Source: a bacterium (GTDB taxonomy: Bacteria > Patescibacteriota > Minisyncoccia > UBA9983). Taken from it: a stretch of DNA of 8,393 bases. The DNA lies in assembly GCA_023244795.1 (NCBI GenBank), contig JAHFLR010000030.1, positions 1 through 8,393 of the forward strand, given 5' to 3'. The notes under the pieces were generated by a model. That model saw only the letters and a list, made by a program, of their open reading frames with translations, was not told the origin of the DNA and ran no database searches. Shown piece after piece: positions 1-5,721 of the stretch (its first letter is position 1; every line of letters begins with the position of its first letter). Both the position numbers and the translations under genes were made by a program.

Positions 1-209
1 TTACAGGGGCGTGCAACGCCTCCTCGGAAGCCGTTACCTCAAGCAAGGTAATAGTTAACTCTTTGCTTTTTACGAGGATAGAAAATACCAACACCGCGTT
101 AAATAAAACCTTTATCAGCATAAAGGCCGATATGAATATTAAATACAACTCCAGCAGCCCGGATTGGCAGTTTTCTTCCACTAAAGTAACAACCATACCC
201 GTTGAGTAA
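1..209 (+). CDS. Pilin-like protein, C-terminal fragment (5' end outside window)
   Basis: An open frame enters from the left edge (first full codon at 3) and ends at TAA 207-209, giving the last 68 residues of a protein. The visible part is rich in Ser, Thr and Asn, with alternating polar and hydrophobic stretches (for example KVIVNSLLFTRIENTNTALN) and no membrane segment. That fits the beta-rich globular end of a type IV pilin or pseudopilin, but the diagnostic N-terminal helix is not in the window. The assignment rests mostly on context: the next gene, four bases downstream from its preferred ATG, encodes a minor pilin-like protein, and pilus assembly genes follow on the other strand. It could instead be another secreted or surface protein. 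Coding status is fairly secure and function is tentative. Confidence 0.55.
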   Translation, partial: TGACNASSEAVTSSKVIVNSLLFTRIENTNTALNKTFISIKADMNIKYNSSSPDWQFSSTKVTTIPVE

Positions 210-213
210 TATT

Positions 214-684
214 ATGAAGAACATGTTACAAGTTAAATGTTACAAGTTAAATGTTACACGGAGCGGCGTCGCCTCCTTACCCACGGTAATCGCGCTGTCT
301 ATTATTATCTTGGCTATTGGTATCGGTATCACATCACTGGCCTTAACAGAGAGTTTTATTTCTGCCGGGCAAAAGCAATCATCGCAGGCGTTATTTTATG
401 CCAAGGCGGGGGCCAGAGACGCGCTTGTTAGAATCGCCAGAAATAAAAAATACTCCTGCGCATCGGCTGATTGTTATTCTGTCTCTTTTGCAACAAATGG
501 CTGCACCAATAACTCGGGCTGCGCCAGAGTGAGTGTTAGTAGCGACCCGGGCACGCAGGCCAACCCCAAAATTATTACTTCATCTGGTGTGGTAATGAAC
601 AATACTAAAAAAGTTCAGGTAAGCGTAATACTGGACCTGAACTCCGATGGCGAAATCGCCACCTCCACGTGGCAGGAGATATAA
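214..684 (+). CDS. PilX/GspK-like minor pilin or pseudopilin
   Basis: From ATG 214 this encodes 156 residues. A short basic leader (MKNMLQVKCYKLNVTRSG) precedes a hydrophobic helix at about 19-45 starting VASLPTVIALSII, as in a class III (prepilin-type) signal cleaved after Gly18. The mature protein would have Pro rather than Glu at position +5, as seen in some minor pilins that cap a pilus tip, such as the GspK/PilX group. After the helix come a helical spine (SSQALFYAKAGARDALVRIA) and a small globular domain with four cysteines (82, 87, 97, 103), enough for two disulfides. A DLNSDGEI stretch near the C-terminus (141-148) resembles a calcium loop. The protein should be exported and packed into a type IV pilus. 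Other possible starts are TTG 202, which overlaps the upstream gene by 8 bp, and ATG 223. None has a Shine-Dalgarno sequence. The exact pilin subfamily is uncertain. Confidence 0.75.
   Translation: MKNMLQVKCYKLNVTRSGVASLPTVIALSIIILAIGIGITSLALTESFISAGQKQSSQALFYAKAGARDALVRIARNKKYSCASADCYSVSFATNGCTNNSGCARVSVSSDPGTQANPKIITSSGVVMNNTKKVQVSVILDLNSDGEIATSTWQEI
223..258 (+). repeat. 14-bp tandem repeat, about 2.6 copies, at the minor pilin start
   Basis: The unit atgttacaagttaa occurs at 223-236 and 237-250 without a mismatch, followed by a partial third copy (atgttaca) at 251-258. It encodes most of the prepilin leader. Because 14 is not a multiple of three, each copy is read in a different frame (MLQVK, CYKL, NVT). 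Each copy also brings its own ATG, so starts at 223, 237 and 251 fall in three different frames. Confidence 0.9.
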
Positions 685-715
685 AAAGAGATAGCCAGCT
701 TATTGATTAGTCTCC

Positions 716-1084
716 TTATTTACGACGAGGAGTAGTCGTGGCAGAGACCGCCCGCCCTGATATTATTTTTTGTGTGCTTGTTGATGTGGTTGAGGAAGCA
801 GCCACTTGCGGCGCTAAAGCAGCCGGGGCCTGGGCCTGTGGAGCAACCTCCGCGCTGATACCCAGCTTTTTGGCCACGATAGAATAATTTACCAAATCCA
901 CTTTGGTCATTTTGGCTTCTATTTCGGCCTGGTTGGGGATATAAAATATTTTATTGATATTTTGGGTGATAAATTGGATATCCATAATAAAAAACAAAAG
1001 CAGCGCGGCAAAAAAAACAACGGTAATGGCGGGGTAGATTATCTCTCTAAATTTTATTTTGCTTAAAATGTTTTTCTTTTCCAT
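716..1084 (-). CDS. Small single-pass membrane protein of the pilus operon, unknown function
   Basis: This 122-residue protein is not one I recognise. A basic N-terminus (MEKKNILSKIKFREI) leads into one membrane helix at about 15-34. A short polar region follows (about 35-75, including NQAEIEAKMTKVDLVNYSIV), and then a low-complexity tail of Ala, Pro, Ser and Thr ending in TTTPRRK. It follows the pilO-like gene by 23 bp on the same strand, so it probably belongs to the pilus operon. Its position matches that of PilP in proteobacterial pilMNOPQ operons, but it has no lipobox cysteine and no visible PilP domain. A longer reading from an ATG at 1159 would overlap the pilO-like gene by 52 bp, and the extra 25 residues look non-native, so the ATG at 1084 is preferred. 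Translation probably relies on coupling, as no Shine-Dalgarno sequence is visible. The tail may extend outside the membrane or through peptidoglycan. Confidence 0.65.
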   Translation of the reverse strand: MEKKNILSKIKFREIIYPAITVVFFAALLLFFIMDIQFITQNINKIFYIPNQAEIEAKMTKVDLVNYSIVAKKLGISAEVAPQAQAPAALAPQVAASSTTSTSTQKIISGRAVSATTTPRRK

Positions 1085-1107
1085 ATCGCTTGGCTTAATA
1101 TTACATG

Positions 1108-1662
1108 CTACTTGGCGTAAACCCGACCTTGGATTGTAACTGTCGAAACTCCCTCCCACCCCTTATCGGCCGGAGCGTTAACGGCCAAACCGGTAATGGA
1201 GTTAAAATAAGGTAATTTATCGTAATCTTTTAAAAAGCTGGCCACAGTATAAACCGTACCGGTTAGGCTTATGCTAAAATCAATCGCGTACAAATTTGAT
1301 CCGCCCGGCAGCATGGCAACGGCTACCGGGTTATTAAAAGTAAGAGTGTGCTGGGTGGAGTTTTGCGAGGAAAGATTATCAACGGCGGCAACAAACTCCA
1401 AAATGTTGTCGGCCGGTAAAATGGCATCATTGATTTTTTTATCGTTATCGCCAACTATCTTCATGTCTTCCTTGAGGTTGGCCAGCACTTCACTTTTTTT
1501 ATCTAAAAAGAACGAGAGCTGCTTTTTTTCTATCAACGAGTCTCCAATTTTTTCTATCCGCAGCCTGAGGAAGTAAACAGCCACAACAGCTACCGCGCCG
1601 ATAGCCACCGCCACCGAGAGCTGTTTTAAAATTATTAAAAATAATCTCTTTTTATTGGTCAT
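1108..1662 (-). CDS. pilO: PilO-like type IV pilus inner-membrane alignment protein
   Basis: This 184-residue protein has the PilO layout: a short basic cytoplasmic tail (MTNKKRLFLIILK), one membrane helix at about 13-33, a charged coiled-coil stretch at about 35-75 (LRLRIEKIGDSLIEKKQLSF and onward), and an extracytoplasmic domain of about 100 residues. That domain has the alternating strand pattern of the PilO ferredoxin-like fold (YAIDFSISLTGTVYTVASFL, then VSTVTIQGRVYAK at the end). In the family, PilO pairs with PilN in the inner membrane and aligns the pilus machine. The gene starts two bases after the stop codon of the pilM-pilN fusion, which implies translational coupling. Sequence conservation in PilO is low, so the call rests on topology, size and gene order, which agree well. 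The product is slightly shorter than typical PilO proteins of around 200 residues. Confidence 0.75.
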   Translation of the reverse strand: MTNKKRLFLIILKQLSVAVAIGAVAVVAVYFLRLRIEKIGDSLIEKKQLSFFLDKKSEVLANLKEDMKIVGDNDKKINDAILPADNILEFVAAVDNLSSQNSTQHTLTFNNPVAVAMLPGGSNLYAIDFSISLTGTVYTVASFLKDYDKLPYFNSITGLAVNAPADKGWEGVSTVTIQGRVYAK

Positions 1663-1664
1663 AA

Positions 1665-3116
1665 CTATCTTTGGTAAATGGCTTGGGGGTCTTTTAATTT
1701 AAGAGTGGCGGTAAAGGGGATGCTATCTTTCTGCCCAAGGTTGGTTAGGGGGATTTCCGTTCCGGCGAACATCGGAGACTCTTCCATAGATTTTTTAAAC
1801 AAGTTAAGTTGCGCCCTATTTTGGGCAACCCCGGAAAGAGTTATCGGCTCGTCAGGATTGCGCAAAGAGAGATTGGTCACCACAATACCCGAAACTGTTC
1901 TTGCCTTTATTTCTTCTATTACGCCGTCCCATTTGGGGAAAGTTTTTACCAAGCCGCCCACTACCCCCAACAGCCCATTGATTTTTTGCGCCCTACCCTC
2001 CAGCTGAACCGATTCTGCCGAAGCGGGAGCGGCAGACATGCTCTCTACCTGTTTGGTTACGCTTTGTTGGGCGGAAACCATAAAAACCCAAAGCCCGACA
2101 AAAACAGCAACAAAAAATATAGAAACGACAATGGCAATGTTAGATAAAAATCCGGCAAAGGTGGAGGCTTTTTGGTAAGAGTACGCCTCTTCCGTGCCAA
2201 CAGACATCAAGCTTACCAGCGCATCCTCGGAGCGGGGGATCAGCCCGCGCAAAGCGGCTCCGGCGGCAATCAGCCACCCCCCATTGTTTTGTTTAATGGC
2301 CGGGTTATCGTAAAGGTCGTAAATTATACGCGCGTCTTTTAGCTCAACTACCTGGGTCCTCACTTTTTTCTCAGCTTCAAAAAAGTCGGTTAATTTTCTC
2401 TCTTCTTCTTCTATTTTACTTTCGTCAAAAATGTTCTTGGGCAAGATTCTTAAAAAATATGGATACTGCTTATACAAAACAACCAGTTGGTTGCTGGAGT
2501 CGGTCGGAATTTTTATTAGAGCCGCTTCTTGATTGCCGATTTCTATGGCTCGGGCAATGCTGGTTTGATAAAACTCCACCGCCACCGGCTTGATACCGGC
2601 CTGCTCCAAAGCGCCAACGTATTGGTCAACCACCTTTTGGGGCATCATTGCCAAAAATATTTCGTTGTCTTTGCTGGTTGGAATATTCTCCCAATCTAAA
2701 TAAGCCCCCTCGGTTTTAATGGGCAGCTGAAAACCGACTGTTAGCTTCATAGACTCCTCCAATCTCTCCCCTTGGATGCTTTTGGGGAAGCCGAAGACCT
2801 TGCAAAAAACCGTGTCGGGCGGCAAAGAAACTACTGCATACCTGATTTTGCGGCCGCATTTTTTAATAAGCTCCCGCAGGGCCTTGGCAAGCGCCAGCTG
2901 GTCAATAAGAACTCCGCCAACGATAACACCTCGGGAGAGCGCCACCTCTTGGGCGCATTTTATCAGCAATTTTTTCTCCTCGGTGTCTTTAGTTTTTTTG
3001 TCGGATGATTTATTTTTTGTTTTTACTTTCTCAAGCAAAACAACCCTTACATAAGTGTCGCTTATCTCCAGCCCGGAAATCAGTTCCTCTCTCGTTAAAA
3101 GTCTTACTAAGTTCAT
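1665..3116 (-). CDS. PilM-PilN fusion, type IV pilus assembly protein
   Basis: This 483-residue protein joins two pilus proteins that are usually separate. Residues 1-295 resemble PilM, an actin-fold cytoplasmic protein: GLEISDTYVRVVLLEK at 15-30 sits where the first phosphate motif lies, VEFYQTSIARAIEIG at 180-194 matches the middle region, and WLIAAGAALRGL at 281-292 matches the adenosine motif. Residues 324-347 form a membrane helix. Residues 350-483 resemble the PilN extracytoplasmic domain, with a helix (LLGVVGGLVKTFPKWDGVIEEI) followed by strands (GIVVTNLSLRN, PITLSGVAQN, FTATLKLK). The second phosphate motif is degenerate: IKIPTDSS at 201-208 stands where PilM proteins usually have an Asp-Ile-Gly motif. 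ATP binding is therefore doubtful. It heads the minus-strand operon, followed by the pilO-like gene after 2 bp. In the family, PilM binds the cytoplasmic tail of PilN, so fusion would make that contact permanent. Confidence 0.82.
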   Translation of the reverse strand: MNLVRLLTREELISGLEISDTYVRVVLLEKVKTKNKSSDKKTKDTEEKKLLIKCAQEVALSRGVIVGGVLIDQLALAKALRELIKKCGRKIRYAVVSLPPDTVFCKVFGFPKSIQGERLEESMKLTVGFQLPIKTEGAYLDWENIPTSKDNEIFLAMMPQKVVDQYVGALEQAGIKPVAVEFYQTSIARAIEIGNQEAALIKIPTDSSNQLVVLYKQYPYFLRILPKNIFDESKIEEEERKLTDFFEAEKKVRTQVVELKDARIIYDLYDNPAIKQNNGGWLIAAGAALRGLIPRSEDALVSLMSVGTEEAYSYQKASTFAGFLSNIAIVVSIFFVAVFVGLWVFMVSAQQSVTKQVESMSAAPASAESVQLEGRAQKINGLLGVVGGLVKTFPKWDGVIEEIKARTVSGIVVTNLSLRNPDEPITLSGVAQNRAQLNLFKKSMEESPMFAGTEIPLTNLGQKDSIPFTATLKLKDPQAIYQR

Positions 3117-3172
3117 TTTGTTGATATCTTTTTATAGATATAAGAAGTCAAATAAAGTATAATTTAATTATA
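3117..3172. promoter_or_regulatory. Divergent promoter region between pilus and sensory operons
   Basis: This 56-bp AT-rich gap must hold the start signals for both the pilM-pilN gene (leftward) and the five-PAS gene (rightward). On the plus strand a perfect TATAAT lies at 3158-3163, nine bases before the ATG at 3173, so the transcript would begin at or just before the start codon. No good -35 box is visible. On the minus strand TTGACT (complement of 3146-3151) is a plausible -35 box, with a weak GATATC -10 box 17 bp downstream. These assignments are by eye. Confidence 0.5.
3124..3141. repeat. Short inverted repeat, possible operator
   Basis: ATATCT (3124-3129) and AGATAT (3136-3141) form perfect 6-bp arms around a 6-bp spacer in the divergent promoter region. 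It overlaps the candidate -10 region of the leftward promoter and lies upstream of the rightward TATAAT. A dimeric regulator could bind here, but in AT-rich DNA such a repeat can arise by chance. Confidence 0.35.
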
Positions 3173-5233
3173 ATGGAAGACGCAGAAATAAGAAATAGCA
3201 AGAAACCGGCGCCCAAGGAGGCTTGCGATATAATCTCCCAAAAAGAGATAGTGGAGAGTCTCCCGGGTATCTTTTATCTTTTTGATCAAAACAATAAATT
3301 TATAGAGTGGAACAAAAAATTTGAGGAGGTTTCCGAGTATTCCGCAAAGGAAATAGCTAAAATGGGCCCGCTAGATTTTTTCGGCAAAATCGACAAAGAA
3401 AAAGTAAAAACGGCCATAGATGATGTTTTTACGAAGGGCCAATCTTCCGTGGAAGCTTTTTTTGTACAAAAAGGCGGAAAGCCGATACCGTACCTTTTTA
3501 CCGGCCGAAAGATTTTTATAGGGGGGCAGCCCCATCTCTCCGGTTTGGGCATTGATATCTCCGAAAGAAAAATGGTAGAAGAGAAAGCCAAACTTTTCTC
3601 CGATGCCGTTAACAGCACCAAAGACGGAATACAAATAACCGACCTCAACGGCAATGTAATCTACTCCAACGAGGCTATCCGAGAGATGTATGGCTTTACT
3701 GCCGAAGAGTACCAGGGCAGAAATGTTATAGCAATGAATGTTGACTCGCGGATGGCAGGGGGAGAGGTCATGGCGTCTATTAAAAAAAATGGTAAGTGGT
3801 CTGGCGAACTAATGGTAAAGCACAAAGACGGCTCCATGTTCCCCATATCGCTTTCGGCTTCTGCGGTTAAAAACAGCGCTGGCGATACGGTTGCCACGAT
3901 GGGAGTAGTGAGAGACCTAACGGAGCAAAAGGAGGCGGAGAAAAAAATCAAAGAGGCCGAAAAACACTATACCGAGCTGATTGAGGCCACGCCCCTTTGT
4001 ATTAAAGTTTTTGATAAAGACAGAAAAATGATTTTCCTCAATAGGGGTGGCAGAGAAGAGCATCACATAAAAGACACTGACGACATCTCAAAATGGGATT
4101 GGGTCGGCACAGTTAAAAAAGAATACCAAGCCGAAGCGATAGAAAAATTTCAAAAAGCATTTACCAATGGAGAGAGCAGCACTTTGGAGTTTGAGCACAC
4201 TCCTGAGGGCTCAAACCATGAGTGGTGCTCCAGCTTGGTTTCTCCAGTAAAAGACGAAGAGGGCAATGTTAAATCGGTTTTGTTCTTATCTAGCGACATC
4301 ACGGCGCTAAAAAAAGCAGAGCTGGCCGCAAAAGAGGCAGAGAAAAAAATAACAGAGTCAGAAAAGCGCTACCGAGAGTTGATTGAGGCCACGCCCCTTT
4401 GCGTAAAGGTTTTTGATAAAGACGGCAAGCTCAAGTTTATAAATAGGGGAGGCCGAGAAGAGCATTTTATTAAAGACGATGACGATATTACCAAATGGGA
4501 TTGGGTCGCCACGGTCAAACCGGCATATCAAGAGTCAGTTAAAAAGGTTTTTGAGGGGGCGCTCAAGGGTACGGCCGGAGAAGTAGATATGGAGCATACT
4601 CCCGAGGGGGCGGCCCACGCTTGGTGCCATGGTCTTATTTCTCCCATTAAAAATGCGCAAGGCAAAGTAGAGTCTGTTTTGTTTTACTCGGTTGATATCA
4701 CAGATATAAAAAAGGCGGAGGCAGAACTTTTAAGAGTTACCGAGCAAGGTAGATCTATTTTGGAGTCATCGGGAGAGGGTATTTTGGGGCTAGACATTGA
4801 CGGCAAGCACACTTTTGTTAACCCAGCCGCCGCCAAAATGCTCGGGCACGAGGCATCAGAAATGGTGGGCCAACCAAGCCACTCTATGTGGCACTACAAA
4901 AAAGAAGACGGGAACGATTTCCCCAAAACAGATTGCCCGATTTACGCAGTTTATAAAGACGGCATTATGCACGAAGGCGAAAGTTATTTTTGGAAAAAGG
5001 ACGGCTCCGGCTTCCCCGCGAGTTTTAAAAGCCGGCCGATAAAAGAAAAAGGCAAACTAGTTGGCGCGGTGGTTACCTTTTCCGACATAACAAAAAGAAA
5101 AGCCGACGAAAATGCCCTCGCCCAAAAAGCCGCCGAGCTAGAACAGATTAACGACGCCATGGTCAATAGGGAACTAAAAATGGTAGAATTGAAGAAACAA
5201 ATAAAAGAGTTGGAGGAAAAATTAAAAAAATAA
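3173..5233 (+). CDS. Soluble five-PAS-domain sensory protein without output domain
   Basis: The 686-residue protein has no signal peptide or membrane helix. I read five PAS domains at about 20-132, 138-256, 263-383, 397-516 and 520-645. The usual end signature of each is visible: GIDISERK, GVVRDLTEQK, SSDITALKK, SVDITDIKK and FSDITKRK. Short helical linkers (EAEKKIKEAEKHY, EAEKKITESEKRY) join the domains. The third and fourth are a recent duplication. The fifth contains DFPKTDCPIYAVYKDG, a variant seen in many PAS sensors. The C-terminus (650-686) is a coiled coil around NRELKMVELKKQIKELEEKL, and the protein simply ends there: no histidine kinase, GGDEF, phosphatase or DNA-binding domain follows. 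It must therefore signal in trans. It is first in a four-gene operon ending in a histidine kinase and is likely translated from a leaderless transcript. Confidence 0.88.
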   Translation: MEDAEIRNSKKPAPKEACDIISQKEIVESLPGIFYLFDQNNKFIEWNKKFEEVSEYSAKEIAKMGPLDFFGKIDKEKVKTAIDDVFTKGQSSVEAFFVQKGGKPIPYLFTGRKIFIGGQPHLSGLGIDISERKMVEEKAKLFSDAVNSTKDGIQITDLNGNVIYSNEAIREMYGFTAEEYQGRNVIAMNVDSRMAGGEVMASIKKNGKWSGELMVKHKDGSMFPISLSASAVKNSAGDTVATMGVVRDLTEQKEAEKKIKEAEKHYTELIEATPLCIKVFDKDRKMIFLNRGGREEHHIKDTDDISKWDWVGTVKKEYQAEAIEKFQKAFTNGESSTLEFEHTPEGSNHEWCSSLVSPVKDEEGNVKSVLFLSSDITALKKAELAAKEAEKKITESEKRYRELIEATPLCVKVFDKDGKLKFINRGGREEHFIKDDDDITKWDWVATVKPAYQESVKKVFEGALKGTAGEVDMEHTPEGAAHAWCHGLISPIKNAQGKVESVLFYSVDITDIKKAEAELLRVTEQGRSILESSGEGILGLDIDGKHTFVNPAAAKMLGHEASEMVGQPSHSMWHYKKEDGNDFPKTDCPIYAVYKDGIMHEGESYFWKKDGSGFPASFKSRPIKEKGKLVGAVVTFSDITKRKADENALAQKAAELEQINDAMVNRELKMVELKKQIKELEEKLKK
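3959..4321 (+). repeat. Intragenic duplication, copy 1 (third PAS domain)
   Basis: Residues 263-383 of the five-PAS protein closely match residues 397-516. Shared blocks include ELIEATPLC, KVFDKD, NRGGREEH, KWDWV, EHTPEG and KKAE. The first part is 402 bp from its copy, and after a one-codon difference near the middle the offset is 399 bp. A 21-base stretch starting at about 3979 is identical in both copies, which points to a fairly recent duplication. Confidence 0.9.
4361..4720 (+). repeat. Intragenic duplication, copy 2 (fourth PAS domain)
   Basis: This is the partner of the segment at 3959-4321, one codon shorter. It keeps the aromatic and cysteine positions of copy 1 (Cys410 for Cys276, Trp442 and Trp444 for Trp308 and Trp310, Trp484-Cys485 for Trp351-Cys352), so both domains probably bind the same kind of ligand or have the same fold core. 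Confidence 0.9.
5168..5230 (+). repeat. Coiled-coil cassette, copy 1 (end of five-PAS gene)
   Basis: This DNA encodes RELKMVELKKQIKELEEKL and matches the segment at 6418-6480 near the end of the six-helix membrane protein gene. The two align without gaps over about 50 bases at an offset of 1250 bp, including the identical run agaaacaaataaaaga. Homology is clear at both the DNA and protein level. Confidence 0.85.
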
Positions 5234-5240
5234 AACAAAT

Positions 5241-5708
5241 ATGCAAACAAACAAATCACTATATGCTATCGCTGCCACAAGAATTGCTTTGGGCTTTATA
5301 TTTTTGTGGTCATTTTTTGACAAAACTTTTGGCTTGGGATTTTCTACCGCCAGTGGTAAGGCTTGGCTAGATGGAGTTTCGCCCACAGGGTACTACTTAT
5401 CTAAAATGACCGCTGGCCCGCTGGCCGGTTTTTACCACAGCATCGCAGGTAGCCCCGTTGTGGATTGGCTTTTTATGCTTGGCCTGTTGGGAATCGGCCT
5501 CTCCTTGTTTTTGGGCATATTAATAAGATGGGGGGCAATTGCCGGGACTGTTTTAACTATTTTGCTGGGGCTAACCGTTTTTCCTCCAACCAATAATCCA
5601 CTAATAGACAACCACGCGGTTTACGCTCTTTTCCTAATTGCCGTTTCACTCTCCGCCGAGCATAAACTCAGCCTTCAAAATATCTTCAAAAAAAGTAACG
5701 CGAGTTAA
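5241..5708 (+). CDS. DoxX-like membrane protein
   Basis: This 155-residue protein has four membrane helices at about 8-27, 73-93, 97-114 and 125-140, the DoxX/DoxD-type fold. Features I associate with this family are RIALGFIFLWSFFDK at 14-28, the loop after helix 1 (GKAWLDGVSPTGYYLS) and the PPTNNPLIDNHAVYAL motif at 115-130. The family is named for the small subunit of archaeal thiosulfate:quinone oxidoreductase, but many bacterial members have no assigned reaction and some work with redox partners. A catalytic role here is unproven. It sits 7 bp after the five-PAS gene and 13 bp before the next gene, so it is co-transcribed with sensory genes, which suggests a redox- or membrane-linked input to signalling. 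No Shine-Dalgarno sequence is present. The 20 bases before the ATG contain no G at all. Confidence 0.75.
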   Translation: MQTNKSLYAIAATRIALGFIFLWSFFDKTFGLGFSTASGKAWLDGVSPTGYYLSKMTAGPLAGFYHSIAGSPVVDWLFMLGLLGIGLSLFLGILIRWGAIAGTVLTILLGLTVFPPTNNPLIDNHAVYALFLIAVSLSAEHKLSLQNIFKKSNAS

Positions 5709-5721
5709 ATATCGTTGCTAA

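Noticed and set aside
223..258. Start of a CRISPR array or phage attachment site
   Set aside because: The units are directly adjacent with no spacers, are only 14 bp, and are coding; there are no cas, integrase or tRNA genes in the window.
722..739. Hairpin ACGAC-8-GTCGT as a terminator between the convergent genes
   Set aside because: The 5-bp stem is weak, has no T-run in either direction, and lies within the coding end of the small membrane protein gene. The 31-bp gap at 685-715 also shows no convincing stem-loop.
1085..1159. Longer start (ATG at 1159) for the small pilus-operon membrane protein
   Set aside because: It would overlap the pilO-like gene by 52 bp, and the added 25 residues are unlike a normal N-terminus; the ATG at 1084 directly precedes a basic segment and membrane helix.
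5212..5216. GGAGG upstream of the DoxX gene as a ribosome binding site
   Set aside because: It lies 24 bases before the ATG at 5241, too far for normal function, and is explained by Glu codons in the coiled coil of the preceding gene.
4984..5259. Antisense open frames over the PAS, DoxX-side and kinase genes (for example 4984-5259, 3286-3654 and 7306-7605 on the minus strand)
   Set aside because: They have no recognisable domains and mirror strong genes on the other strand, with Phe/Ser/Leu-rich translations typical of reverse complements of Lys/Glu-rich coding sequence.
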